From: Leuctra nigra
Lineage: Eukaryota > Arthropoda > Insecta > Plecoptera > Leuctridae
Assembly (NCBI GenBank): GCA_934045905.1
Contig: OW203765.1
Location: 20,957,409 to 21,021,408 of the forward strand
Direction of reading: 5' to 3'
DNA length: 64,000 nucleotides
The notes beneath the pieces are model-generated. The model did not search any database. It saw only the letters and a list, made by a program, of their open reading frames with translations, and was not told the DNA's origin. The position numbers and the translations under genes are program-made. Of this stretch, positions 34,797 through 46,649 are shown one piece after another; position 1 is the first letter of the stretch, and every line of letters begins with the position of its first letter.

Positions 34797-36317
34797 TGAG
34801 AAAGGGGAACATAATCTACATAAATAGGCTTAATTTTTTGGGCTATACGTTTTAGAGTTTAAATTTTCACAATTTCGTTTTGAAATCCACCTGCGGTGAT
34901 TCGAGGTGACATTTTGACATAATGCAAGCTGTAAATAGAACCATAAAAAACACTCCGTGTAAAAAAACAGCCAAGTCTCTTCAACTAAAAAAAAAATTAT
35001 GAAATCTAAAAATTCTGCACTGAAACGTAGTGATATCAAAAAATGAGCCAAGTCAAAACTTTATTTGAAAATTAAAAAATACTTGGCGCATCGTGTATAT
35101 AAATAGCTTAGAAGTATAGGCTAGATATAAATACATACTTATAGTACCTATACCTACAATGCCCTAAAAAAACGATGCGCCAAGTATTTTTTAATTTTCA
35201 AATAAAGTTTTGACTTGGCTCATTTTTTGATATCACTACGTTTCAGTGCAGAATTTTTAGATTTCATAATTTTTTTTTTTAGTTGAAGAGACTTGGCTGT
35301 TTTTTTACACGGAGTGTTTTTTATGGGGATATCACTTTTTTTTTTAGTTTATTTACACAACTTGTAAAACTTATTAGGGCAACAATGGCTAATTCCTTTA
35401 AAAAAATACGCCATTTCCGAATTAGTTACTAAAAAAATATTGTTTGGAGCTAAATTTAAACTTAAAGTGATATGCCATGAAGAATTGCGAAAGCATCGTT
35501 CCAATAGGTCCAGCCGTTTTCGAGATATGGCATCACTTCCGGTTTTCAAAATGGCGGCTGAAAGCTCTTACACATTGTAGGTATTAATATGTATATAAAT
35601 ACTAATATTTCATTATAAGCCTTCTGAATATATAGTTGGTTTTTATATAAAGGGAAGTGAATTTAAGCAGATTTCGCTAAACTATGACGTCATTTCCGGT
35701 TTCAGTAATAAGAAAACTTTAATTTAACTATTGTTATTTCATAAAGAGGACCGTCTGAATCGATTGGCGCAAATTTCGTTCCGATCGGTTAAGCCGTTTT
35801 TGAGATATGACGTCACTTCCGGTTTCAAAATGGCGACTACCGGTTTGATTTATAAAAAGGCACCTCAGACGCCAAAAGTGCACATGTGGTAAAAATTTCA
35901 GATCGATCGGCTAAGCCGTTTAGGCTGTGGCGGTGATAGCGGTGTTTCCTGATATCATCAGATAGGTTTTAAAAGGGGTGTAATTTCACTGTTTTCACGG
36001 CCCTCTAGCACGCAAATGGCATAACCTATTGTTCCCAAATTTAGTATATGGAGTGGGGTGGGCCATAGCTCGAAATTAAGATATTTCACAACAATGTGAG
36101 ATTTTCCAATTTTATGATCCAGTAGGCCGAAAATGCCATGTTGTTGCTTACAGTAAAAGTGTTTGGTCTGCTCCTCGGTTTATTAGGCATTTACGGTATG
36201 TTGAGTGACTGTGAGTGTACGGTACGACTTGGCTGGGTGGAGCGACCGCTCCACTAGATTAAATACCAAAGAAATCTAGCAATTTTATGTAAATTCTACC
36301 CCCCTTCTCTCGCAGTA
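34797..36317. mobile_element. GAGAGAAGGGGA-family MITE split by a nested element
   Basis: The left end AGAAAGGGGAACATAATCTA (34798) and right end TAAATTCTACCCCCCTTCTC (about 36290-36312) are inverted partners. The 34941-36257 composite element lies between them, so it probably inserted into a pre-existing MITE. Confidence 0.5.
34941..36257 (+). mobile_element. Composite element with palindromic 5' end and 3' hairpin, copy 2
   Basis: Same plan as the 29843 copy: palindromic 5' end of about 390 bases, only two GAGATATGACGTCACTTCCGG modules, then the same tail (CACGGCCCTCTAGC, GGGCCATAGCTCGAAATTAA) and the GTGGAGCGACCGCTCCACTAG hairpin end. The shared 3' boundary in both copies defines the element's right terminus. 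Confidence 0.68.
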
Positions 36318-36321
36318 CATG

Positions 36322-36330
<9 letters not shown>

Positions 36331-36381
<51 letters not shown>
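36331..36381. repeat. (TA)n microsatellite
   Basis: About 50 bases of perfect TA repeat next to Penelope-like sequence. A second, shorter run lies at 36913-36937 and another at 38663-38680. Confidence 0.95.
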
Positions 36382-36386
<5 letters not shown>

Positions 36387-36404
36387 TGTAGATTTTCGCA
36401 GCAA

Positions 36405-36912
36405 TTATTATGTTCAAAATTTAATTCTGGATTGATCTGCGTCATGTTATTTATTAAAACAACGTTTCGAGCTCAATTGTGAGCCCTTCTTCAGGTTATT
36501 AGACAAATAATATATCAAGAAAACTACTCTATGAATGACAGCTGGAAATGTGCATAATGAAACAGAAGAAAATTCAAACATTTACAAAATAGCACTGCCC
36601 TCTAAGTACAAAATCAAGGTAAAATATTACAAAACTAACATAAGTCCTATACTACGTCATCCTCTTCCTACTTCTTGTCATTGGGCCAGCATAATCATCT
36701 TGACTCGCAGAGTCGGGACCTTGAGGGACATCAGGTGTTACCAGAGCAATCTGATTCAAGTAGTTTTGCCTCGTGGAATCTGGAGCTGGACGAACATCAG
36801 GCATCACTGGAGCGACTTTGTAAGGAGCAAGTGCTAGCTTCCAGGTATTGTTTTAATTCCAGGTTGTTTTAATAAATAACATGACGCAGATCAATCCCGA
36901 ATTAAATTTTGA
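36405..36912 (-). mobile_element. Penelope-like element remnant with hammerhead core
   Basis: GACGCAGATCAATCC and AATAAATAACATGACGCAG occur at both ends in opposite orientation. On the minus strand 36494-36464 reads CTGAAGA, a GGGCTC...GAGCTC stem and GAAAC, a hammerhead-ribozyme core. A 100-codon ORF inside is not convincing as a protein. Confidence 0.6.
36464..36494 (-). ncRNA. Hammerhead ribozyme core in second PLE family
   Basis: CTGAAGA-AGGGCTC-ACAATT-GAGCTC-GAAAC on the minus strand. The six-base stem II has one G-U pair. The downstream GTTGTTTTAATAAATAAC parallels GTTGGATAAATAAAG of the other copies. Confidence 0.55.
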
Positions 36913-37038
36913 ATATATATATATATATATATATATTTAATTTCGTATTTTCACGAACATATGAGTTATATGTTATATTATTCTTTCGGGAATCAGTTCG
37001 TGCTCTTTTCTCTCTTGGACAATCTTTATTTATCCAAC

Positions 37039-37069
37039 GTTTCGGTAGAATTACATCCACCATCTTCAG
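37039..37069 (-). ncRNA. Hammerhead ribozyme core in PLE arm (left)
   Basis: Minus strand CTGAAGA, then GGTGGA...TCTACC able to pair as stem II, then GAAAC. These are the conserved core boxes. Stem III would be very short, as in known Penelope-type hammerheads, so activity may need a dimer. Confidence 0.55.
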
Positions 37070-37312
37070 GGACACATACAAAGAGAAAATAAAATTACTA
37101 GAAAAATCACCTGTCAAAACTCCCGATTTCAAAGACACAATTAAAAACAACTATTCACTGCATACTATTAACTACCAAAAACCAAAGACTATAAAAATTA
37201 TGAACCAAATTGACTAAACTAATCTAATCCTAATGCAGTGTGAATATAAACGTTTTGTGAAATCAACAGAACACAAGTGATTTTACCAGGAACAATTATA
37301 CATGAATGTGAG

Positions 37313-38167
37313 TTAGGTATTGAAGCGAAGCGCAGTTGTCTCTCTGGATCTTGTTTGGCTTCTTGTGACACGTCCACCATTCAAGTTGGAAGTAGAAGGA
37401 GGAGGTTCGATGACATTCGGGGTGTTATTGTCATTGTCAGGTAACTTCTTCTTTCTCTTATCTATTCTTACAAGTGGCCGGTATGGATCGTTTCTTGTTT
37501 CAGGAAATGTTGGTGTAATACGAAGATTTACCAATGCTGGTTTCCATGCTGCTGGAAGTCTTTGGGCGTCATCTCTAGTATTGAGATTATGCACTCTCTT
37601 TTCTATTTCAATGGCTTCTCTGCAGATCCGTGGAATTTCATGGTTCAACTTTGCTAAAGTTTTCGCTTTCTCGAAATCAATCCAGTGATGCTCTTCAACC
37701 ACATGTTGTGCGAGAGATGAAGCCTTAGTATCCAAATAACAAACAGCGCGCTTATGTTCTTCAAGGCGTACTGATATTTTTCTGTTCGTTTTTCCGATAT
37801 AAGTCTTCTCACATGTGCCGCATGGCACTTCGTACACTCCATGTGATTCATACGGTATTCTATCTTTAGGTGATTGAAGCATTGAAGAGATTTTTCTATC
37901 CGTCCCGAAGATAGTTTTTATGCCATGTTTTAATAAAAGGCGTCCGATTATATCAGTTGTACCCTTAACATATGGTAAGTAAGCTATCTTCGGAGGTTCT
38001 TGTTTCTCTTCATGTTCCTGGGTCACCTCTGGTACAGATGTCGAGGCTTTTTCCTTGTTTGGTATTCTATTGAATGCCTTGGATATGATATAATTCGAAA
38101 ATCCATTGGCTTGTAATGCATAACGAAGCCCTTTCATCTCTTCGGTTACATGATCTTTATCAGCAAG
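37313..38167 (-). CDS. Penelope-like GIY-YIG endonuclease C-terminal domain (partial ORF)
   Basis: Minus-strand frame ending at TAA 37313-37315. The useful part starts near ADKDHVTEEMKGLRYALQAN, the link between reverse transcriptase and endonuclease in these elements. It continues to GVYEVPCGTCEKTYIGKTNR and RLEEHKRAV, the GIY-YIG motif with its Arg, then REAIEIEKR and a basic tail. The ORF stays open a further 49 codons upstream only because it runs into the inverted arm, whose antisense happens to be open; that part is an artefact. The reverse transcriptase half is absent, so the copy is dead. Role in intact elements: nicks target DNA for target-primed integration. Confidence 0.85.
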   Translation of the reverse strand, partial: LADKDHVTEEMKGLRYALQANGFSNYIISKAFNRIPNKEKASTSVPEVTQEHEEKQEPPKIAYLPYVKGTTDIIGRLLLKHGIKTIFGTDRKISSMLQSPKDRIPYESHGVYEVPCGTCEKTYIGKTNRKISVRLEEHKRAVCYLDTKASSLAQHVVEEHHWIDFEKAKTLAKLNHEIPRICREAIEIEKRVHNLNTRDDAQRLPAAWKPALVNLRITPTFPETRNDPYRPLVRIDKRKKKLPDNDNNTPNVIEPPPSTSNLNGGRVTRSQTRSRETTALRFNT

Positions 38168-38564
38168 AATAGATAAGAGAAAGAAGAAGTTACCTGACAA
38201 TGACAATAACACCCCGAATGTCATCGAACCTCCTCCTTCTACTTCCAACTTGAATGGTGGACGTGTCACAAGAAGCCAAACAAGATCCAGAGAGACAACT
38301 GCGCTTCGCTTCAATACCTAACTCACATTCATGTATAATTGTTCCTGGTAAAATCACTTGTGTTCTGTTGATTTCACAAAACGTTTATATTCACACTGCA
38401 TTAGGATTAGATTAGTTTAGTCAATTTGGTTCATAATTTTTATAGTCTTTGGTTTTTGGTAGTTAATAGTATGCAGTGAATAGTTGTTTTTAATTGTGTC
38501 TTTGAAATCGGGAGTTTTGACAGGTGATTTTTCTAGTAATTTTATTTTCTCTTTGTATGTGTCC

Positions 38565-38595
38565 CTGAAGATGGTGGATGTAATTCTACCGAAAC
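38565..38595 (+). ncRNA. Hammerhead ribozyme core in PLE arm (right)
   Basis: Mirror copy of the 37039 core on the plus strand, identical in sequence: CTGAAGA, stem II and GAAAC. Confidence 0.55.
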
Positions 38596-38699
38596 GTTGG
38601 ATAAATAAAGATTGTCCAAGAGAGAAAAGAGCACGAACTGATTCCCGAAAGAATAATATAACATATATATATATATATGTACATCAGATGTAGAAGGCC

Positions 38700-41320
38700 C
38701 GACGTCCATTTAAATGATTATTGAGGTTAACTAAAAAAAAGTAAATCTGCCTTCATCCATAAATGTAATACTAGTCACAGAATACTTCATAACTGATTTG
38801 TTTTGTTTGGTCAAAATGCAATTGATAGAGCTTGCATACACGATTCGCAAAATGTATAACGCAATATCGATAAAATTTACATCGTGCCTTCATCTATTTG
38901 AGTTGAACAAAAGCTCGACTAAATGTATTTTCTTCTCTACTGATTGAAATAGCCTGTGGTATTCAACATTCTTGTCAATGTGAGGCTAACCGCTAAGATA
39001 GAAATGCATTCTCGTGAGGAGACTCGAAGAGATGTGAAAGTGAAGGCTGGTGGCGTAATGAAGGGTGAAATTCAAACGACCTTCTCATTTCCTTAACTGC
39101 AGTCGGACTCGTTTCACACTCTAACAAATACTTGCGTCAAACTTGATCGAATTGTTAAGAATGTCTAAGAAAAATAGGATTTTAATCTTGATACTCTTAC
39201 TAGAAGAGACATAATATTCGGATCTGGGCAGATAAGTGAAAACAGTGATGGAACAGTAAATGGAAGAATAAGGAGTGGAAACAACATTTTTTAGTTAATT
39301 GTTTGACTCAAGATTTTCTACAGTATTGGCTTAAAAATTGATACGTGTAGTGAAAAATAGTGGCGGTAATATTTTGTAAAATTTTATGATAACAATTTGT
39401 TTCAAAAAAATAATAAAAGTTGATTTTTTTTGAGTGCCTAGCGACTTTTAGCATACATTTCAATTACACCCCTATTATTTTACTATTCAAATAGTTTTTA
39501 ACAAAATAATGCTTTAAAATCTAGTGGGGAAAAATTAATAATCGTGCAACTAATCTCAAAATGTGATAATCCATAAAACTCCAAATGTAAACAAATATGG
39601 CCGATTACTTTAAAATCATTATTGTTATTTCATGAATTCGGTTACACATACAGTTGTTATCTTAAAAATATATTTGTAATCCCATACTAATTTAACGAGT
39701 AAAATTTTCCAATCAACATTCAAGTAATACTATCCTCCATATTAAACATATTAAACACAAAAGTAAACCAACATTAAAAGTTAACAACCTAATCACATAA
39801 CACCAGCTCGCCTACGGAAATGGAAAAGCAATGTAACAATGGGATAGTGCACCTTGTATTCATACGAGAGTGTTCGATATCTAGTCCACACGAACATGCA
39901 AGTCCGGCAACAGCACGGCATGGAAATCAAGAGTGACCACCAAGATCAGCTGACTCGCCTAGAAAGAAAGTCACCTTCCTTCACTCTCACTCGCTTCACA
40001 AACAGACAAACAAGACTGATCAAGCCACTTGGATTGAGTAAGAGAGGATGAAGAGATGAGATGGTGGATGGTTTTGTGAATATTATTTTTATGGGGAAAT
40101 ATGAGGCTGATAAAATGTAGTACAAGTGATGTGCAATAGGACAAAGATAATTTGTAAAACTACAGTGGGTTTTACTGACATTTATGAGGATAAAGTCACT
40201 GATGAAGACACGTCTGACAAATTTTATAAATATCATAATTTCCATTAAAATGGATGGATAAGTTGCGAAAGTTTTCAGCATTTTATATAAAATTCAGAAC
40301 CATCACGATCGAAAAAAATGTCAAAATGTTTAACAATAGAATAAAGTACACTGGGAATGAGGAGGAGATAAATTTTGATTAAAATACCTTACAATTTATG
40401 CAGTTAAATTTAAAAATAAATCGCTGAGACATTCTACCTGATATAAAATGAATTACATTATTATTGGTTATTTACTCAAAATCATAGATAAACTCTCTAA
40501 AATTAGCAAGGTAAATAACACAATGGTATAACCGTTTCCCCATCAGAACCACACTGGAAAGTCCGTAATGTAACAAGATTAGACCTTAGTATTGGAATTT
40601 TCAATTCAAACTTTTTTAAAGGTTTGTAATAAAATATTTGTCAACATACTACATAAGTCTTGCTTAGAAATTGATCCATACATTAGATAAAACAATATTT
40701 TATGTCTCCTCCCATTATGATGCCAGATAAATTCCTGTATTCCTTCACCTTCAGTACATGTTCATAAGAATTACTTTCTTTGTAACTTTCTTTTGGTTTA
40801 TAAATGAATACAGCAAATTTTAATGACAAAATTAATATTTTTACTAAGTTCAATGTTTATCCTGCAAGAGCTGCAAGAAGAGTCTACGAGAAAGTGTCAT
40901 TGTAGGTGTGATCTTATCTTTTCTTTTGATCTTGTGTCGTTTCTATCTTCATCCCTTTCGGCACTTTTCAAACTCATGTATACATTTATTATTTATGTCT
41001 TTCTTGTTTCAGCTAAGATGTTTCTAAGAAGATATCTAGAAGAAATTGATGGCCAATATTATCAAGATATATATTTTTTTTTTGATATGATTCACGTATG
41101 TTGTTTTCGGTTTGGTTTACAATATTCAGAAAGTTTACAACATTCTATTAAAAGCCAGTATTTGGCTCCGCTCATTGGCTTTTGCCATGAAAACTAACGA
41201 TTTTCCGAGGGGTGAATTTAAAAAAGTATTGCAAGTACAATAAAAAAGCATTAAATTAAAAAAAAATACAAATCATACAATAAGATAAAAAAAAATTAGA
41301 TTTGTATTCTAAATTTTTTT
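38700..41320. other. Non-coding stretch, no recognised feature
   Basis: AT-rich sequence with scattered short ORFs that lack splice context or recognisable motifs. A 124-codon ORF at 40823-41197 has hydrophobic stretches but low-complexity composition and no support. Confidence 0.6.
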
Positions 41321-41328
41321 TAAATTTG

Positions 41329-41414
41329 TTGTATAATTCTGTATATGACTTCTTAATAATTAAAATTTATAATAAGAAATTTATAATTAAGAAGTCATAT
41401 ACAGAATTATACAA
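41329..41414. repeat. Perfect palindrome, about 29-bp arms
   Basis: TTGTATAATTCTGTATATGA...ATTAAG inverted around an AT-rich loop of about 28 bases. Probably a small MITE. Confidence 0.8.
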
Positions 41415-42401
41415 ATAAAAGAAATGAAGGGAACAGGGAAAGAACTTTTTTAAGGTGTAATCTTGCAGTGACTTTTATGAGCTAATTCAGAATATTCCCT
41501 CGGTTTCCAGAAAATATTGCCACCAAGTCTTGAAAAACGCAATTGAAATATCGATTTATAGAAGATAGATACATACAAGTTTCAATATAAAACTTCGTTT
41601 ATCCAGTTTCATCCGAATGTGACTCATAGCGTTCTTTCCCTGTACCCTTTCAATAAAATCATAAACAAAAATTCAATTGAAAAATAAAAAAATTTAAAAA
41701 TGTAAAAGTAATAAAAAATAAACAATGAAAAGAAACACAAAATTAAAAAATAACAATGGTTTACACTAAAACAACGCTGCGTTACCCCTCAAATTTTCTC
41801 GACGCCATTAATTTGTATCTAAGGGTAAAACCAGGTCTGACGATTGTTATTTCTCTGAAATCTTGAAAATAGCACAACACCCATGCGTCACTCTCACGAT
41901 GGGCCTAGTTTCTCACTTTCGACTTCCTAGAGATGTCACCTAGTCTTGACGTACATTGAAGTGACAACATATTTTCAAGTCCTCTTACAACTAATAAGTG
42001 ATAATAGACTTTTGATGATAGGACACCTGGATAACAGAATAATTGATGTCGAAAGTTATCCTTCTTACACATTATAATAAATATGCAATGCGTCAAATCC
42101 TGGTTACAACTGGTTTGGTCCGGGACTTTCCATGTGTGTTTTTGTCTCTCATTTCTAAACAATTATTACCAAGACATTAAAAACTATTTCGCAACAACCT
42201 GTTTGTACGAAACAACATATTACTGTGTTCTCAAATTGACAAATAATGATACTTTTTCTTGAATTGACAATAATATTTTCAATGATGAGCCCTGCAAATG
42301 GGCCCCGCTTAGCTAGATGGAATGTGGTATAGTTGCAGCACTTTATTAATGCAGCCTCCATGCTCAAAAATATATAGAGATTTATTGATGCAAGTGCACA
42401 G

Positions 42402-42619
42402 AGTGCACTCGGCCAAACAAAAATTGATCGTTGATCAAATTTGAATGACTGCTGGTCATGTCCCATACCAATGAAAGCTTGTTATTATCGTTGAAATGTG
42501 GGATCACCTACTAGAGTGAGACAAGGAGATCTCTTGGACTGACTTCGGATGGTGCAATCTAACATTTATATGTCAATCAAATTTGATCAACGATCAATTT
42601 TTGTTTGGCCGAGTGTACT
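42402..42619. mobile_element. MITE with about 42-bp terminal inverted repeats
   Basis: AGTGCACTCGGCCAAACAAA...TTGATCGTTGATCAAATTTGA is mirrored at the right end with one mismatch. The interior is about 130 bases with no ORF. Confidence 0.8.
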
Positions 42620-43440
42620 GGCTAACATAAGATTATTAGCTCACGGTTGTGGTGTTGAGGATTGACATCCGTTTGATCATGAGGCCGATAATACGAACAA
42701 AGCTCGAGGATTATCATGTCTGGAATTGCAAAAAATAATTCAAATTTTAATTCAACATTTCAACATTAATTAAACAGTCCCCGTTCAGAATAATATATCA
42801 AATTAAAAGTCAAGTACCGAGACATAAAATTGTACTACTTTGATGAGGGAATAATATCTACATAAATGGGCTCCAATTCTGGAGGTATTTATACTTTTAA
42901 ACTTTTAAACTTTCAAAGTTTCCCAACGTTCCGAATCGCCGATTAAAAAAAATGTCTTTAAATTATAGACTACAGATAAGAATTAGATTGTAATATACTA
43001 TCTATAATATATTGTACATTTATATTATATTGTAGGTTATGAAAGATGAGTATGATCATGTATGATGCATTAAGGGAATATTAAAATGCATTCACAGCTC
43101 CATCTTGTCAAACACCATCTACTGTTCGTAAGAGAATAACAGTTATAACTGGAGAGAATGCATACTAATATTTACATGTCTATAAAGTGCATGGCAGTAA
43201 ATGCAATCGTCAATACATACATGAGAGATCGATTGGACTCGCACGATACAACAATTGCAGGTAATACGAGTGTTTATACAGCAATTTTCTCGCTGAGTAA
43301 ATGGCGAACGTAATGTGGAGAGATTACCTGAGGAACTGTTAGAACGTTTTTCATTAAATATGTCATTGATAAAATTAATTAATGTTGCGACATCGTTAGT
43401 CCACGTAATTTAAGTGAGTCAGTTTATTAATACTCTGCTT

Positions 43441-43969
43441 AAGGTGATACAAGCACTCGGCCGTTTTAGAAAATTGAGAAAAAAAAATTGTTTTATAAGC
43501 TGGTGTAACTTTGATAGGATCTTAAAAAGATCAGTCTGATTGTATAGTAGCGCTTTTTTATTTTTGCTTCGTACCTTGTTAGTAAGGCGCCGGTTATTCA
43601 ACAAAACCGCTCAAAACTATGCAATATCCGATACGATTGAAGACCAAACCCGTTTACCAATTGGTCTCAAATTTTAATCATGATTAGATAAAGGACAAAC
43701 TTAGGGTTAACACTTCGCACATTTTTAAAATTAAATTTCATACGCCACCCATTGAGACAAGAAAATATAAAAAGTTTCACTAAAAATCAACTAAATATTA
43801 CTAATTAAGGAAGCAAAAAATTAAAAATGTACCCAGGGATAACCCTAAGTTTGTTTTTCATCTAATCATGGTTAAAATTTTAAATCATTTCGTCGACCCA
43901 TTTTGTCTCCAATCGTATCCAAAAAGTGTCTGCAAAACGCGGCAAAATAGCTCGCGCTTGTAGCACCTT
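43441..43969. mobile_element. MITE, full copy, AAGGTGATACAAGC ends
   Basis: 529 bp. The left end AAGGTGATACAAGCACTCGG matches the complement of the right end CGCTTGTAGCACCTT. Internal palindromic parts (AAACTTAGGGTTAACACTT and AGGGATAACCCTAAGTTTG) face each other. The truncated relative is at 23785. Confidence 0.82.
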
Positions 43970-44180
43970 CAGTACCTACTTTATTTTAAACGGTCATTCA
44001 AGGAATCTCATTGGTTGCTGTCATGTATAATACAGTCCCAATCAACTGTTTATAATTTAGAAGAGTATTGAAAAACAGGCCCTAAGTGTAAGATTTAGAA
44101 ATGAAATATTTACAAAAATGTATTTTGCGTTGTTGATATATTTTATAATTTATGTGATATTTATCAAGAAATTTATATTT

Positions 44181-44260
44181 GCAAGGCAGTGGTGACGGTT
44201 CGTTCATCGGAACATCGGAACAAACTTTCATCGGATCAAACCGTCACCACTGCCTTGCTA
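44181..44260. repeat. Hairpin palindrome GCAAGGCAGTGGTGACGGTT
   Basis: Twenty-base arms are perfect inverted copies around a loop that itself contains ATCGGAACATCGGAAC. It could be a small MITE or a transcript hairpin. Confidence 0.75.
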
Positions 44261-44269
44261 TCACCCGAT

Positions 44270-45690
44270 GGTTCCGAAAACGTCCACGACATCAAATTTA
44301 TATTATTTCAAATAATTCCATGAAGCACGAAAAAAGTACTTGATTTGATTTTTTAGCAGTTTCTGAAGGAAACTGGTCAATCAGGCTTTTATTTAATACA
44401 TTTTTTAAGTTTTATGCAATGAAAACGTAAAACGGTTTCAAAACGTGAATCTCAAGAATTGGCCTCCAGATCCAGTTTTGATGTTTATACCGAAATTCTG
44501 ATGATTTATTTTGAGTATCGTAAGTATACTGGCACATTACCTGGTGCATTTAATTACTTTTCTAATACTAATACTTGACCTACTAATTAGTAATATTAGT
44601 TTAATCTATAAAAAATGTAATTATACATGATTATACTAAGAAATAATCATAAAGAGGTCCACAAGTGGTCACTTTTATACTACCTTTACCACGAGATAAA
44701 GGTAATATAATCTACGTAAAATGGCTTCATTTCCTGTGATATGTATGCCTATTTACAGATCTATTGTCTACAGTCAACTAAAAGCTATGTTTAATAAATA
44801 ATTCTGGTTTAAGAACTGACTTTCGACAAGTTAAAAAGTTGTAAGAACACTATTTTTCTTCCAAAATTGCTTCTTCTGTCTGCATTCTATTTCACATCTC
44901 TCGTAAGAGCAGAGTAAAGCTTCCTTTAGAAAATTGAGTTTATAGTTAATGATTTTAAACTCAACGATAAGATCAATTTTCAAATATATTGAAATAAAAA
45001 TAATAATAAACAAGTCTTTCCAAATATTTTGGAAATGCGTATGCGTGTTACAAAAACAGTTTATTTTGCTCAAAATTTATCAAAATAATAGAAGATAATT
45101 TAAATATTGTAACTATACGAGTCATGTCTTAAATCTTCACAAAAAAAGAAAGAAAAGAAATCATCACGATCTAAGAACCCCCTTTTGCCAAGTGTAACCT
45201 GTGCTTTAGACAGTGGGGCTATTGCCCATGCATGGCCATGGCCCACAATAATAACACGCTATAACACCAACATTACTCAAAAAACCCTTCGGCAGATCCG
45301 AGATCGACATCGGCTATCATCGACTATCATCGGCATTGTTGACTGCACAATTTCTCTTTCTACACCTCCGACACGGTATGATGCACATGCAGCGAACTGC
45401 CGGTCGTCATGCGTACAGACACAGACGAGCGGGCGTTCCCGGCACGTGATTCTAGTAGCAATTAATTGGATGTTATGGTTAAATGGTCGGTTAGTACATT
45501 TTCTTGATTGATTCTGGTTTCTTTTGTTTTTATTTGGTAAATTGAGATATTAAGAATTTCGAATGTCTTTTCTTTCGCGTTTGGTTTGAAACATAGAATC
45601 GCAATATATTTTCAAGGTAGAAAGATTCGTAATATAGAAATTTCTTGGCATTGACCAATCACTAAATACCATAACTTTTGCCAAAATACA
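44270..45690. other. Non-coding stretch
   Basis: Holds a fragment of the 17016 palindromic MITE family (about 44415-44473) and one GAGATAAAGG..ATCTACGTAAAATGG motif at 44690. The 108-codon ORF at 45185 has no recognisable features. Confidence 0.5.
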
Positions 45691-45699
45691 GGAAAAATA

Positions 45700-46640
45700 C
45701 TAATTGAGCGAGCGTAGCGAGCGTCACCACGGTACTCTTATGGAACTTTCTCTGTGTGTGTTTTTTTTTTTTTTGTGTGTTCACTGCCCAGGTCAAACCG
45801 CACAACCAATCGATCTGGAATTTTGCACATATACTAACGTAATCTATGCGGTCCCTGGGATCGTTTTTGAACGGGCTCATGTGATTGGTTCAAATTTTAA
45901 AAAAAATATCTTTTGATTGGTTGTTGCGATCAATTTGAAATTTTGACAAGTCATTACGACCAACATTGTACCCAATCATACAAAGTTTCAGCCAAATCCT
46001 CCCATTGGTTAAAATTAAAAAAAATATTTCATATGATTTTTGAAATTTAAACTAGAACCGTATGACCGATCAACTTAAAACTTTGCATGGTCATTAAGAC
46101 CAACATTATCTGTATTTTTGACAATTTTCAGACTTATCTGTGTTTAAATCCAAAAGTTATTGACATTTTACGGACATTTAGCGTGTTGGCTGTCAAATTA
46201 CTCAAAAATGTTGATCACGGCTACTTCGACTCTTTATAGTTCCAAGGTAGTTAGAGCAGAAACTTTCAAACGTATGAAACTGATATGACCGTTCAAAAGA
46301 TCGTCTAATACTGTGTAAGTACACACACTTTTATCATATGAGTGGTCCCAGGTATATTTTTTTAAATAGATTCTATGATTTTTGAATATTAACAAGGAAC
46401 ATTCTAATCATAAAGGTTCAATCAATCAACCTAAAACTTTGCATGGTTATTAACTTATTGGGACTAATACTTTAGGAATAATTGGAGATTTTTATACCTA
46501 CAAGTCTGACGAATTTCAAGAATTATTGGCTTTTAATGATATTTTCGATAGACATAATTTCGGTTCAAGGTGTTGCGCGTGTCCGTGCTCGCTCATCAAC
46601 GCGTTACACTGAGCGTTTTCCTAGTGTACTACTTGTATAC
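45700..46640. repeat. Interspersed repeat with degenerate internal modules
   Basis: Starts GAGCGAGCGTAGCGAGCGTC and includes at least three diverged modules of the form ...CCAATCxA-(C/T)TxxAAxTTTTGC-ATG.TCATTA.GACCAACATT (near 45800, 45925, 46060 and 46420). No protein frame. The family is unknown to me. Confidence 0.45.
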
Positions 46641-46649
46641 TACTTTGTA

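Larger units (their letters stand above)
36970..38664 (-). mobile_element. Penelope-like retroelement, 5'-truncated, with 500-bp inverted arms
   Basis: Arms 36970-37469 and 38165-38664 are near-perfect inverted copies with a single symmetry point, so no indels separate them. The 695-base spacer holds the body of an endonuclease ORF. The inverted flanking partial copy and 5' truncation, plus hammerhead motifs in both arms, are typical of Penelope-like elements. No reverse transcriptase remains here. Confidence 0.85.

Noticed and set aside
37320..37688. 122-codon plus-strand ORF
   Set aside because: It mirrors the end of the Penelope ORF through the inverted repeat; no homology of its own.
38168..38314. 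First 49 codons of the 333-codon Penelope ORF
   Set aside because: They are antisense of the C-terminal coding region in the opposite arm, not a genuine N-terminus.
40823..41197. 124-codon plus-strand ORF with hydrophobic stretches
   Set aside because: No splice context, family motif or conserved pattern; composition is typical of AT-rich random frames.
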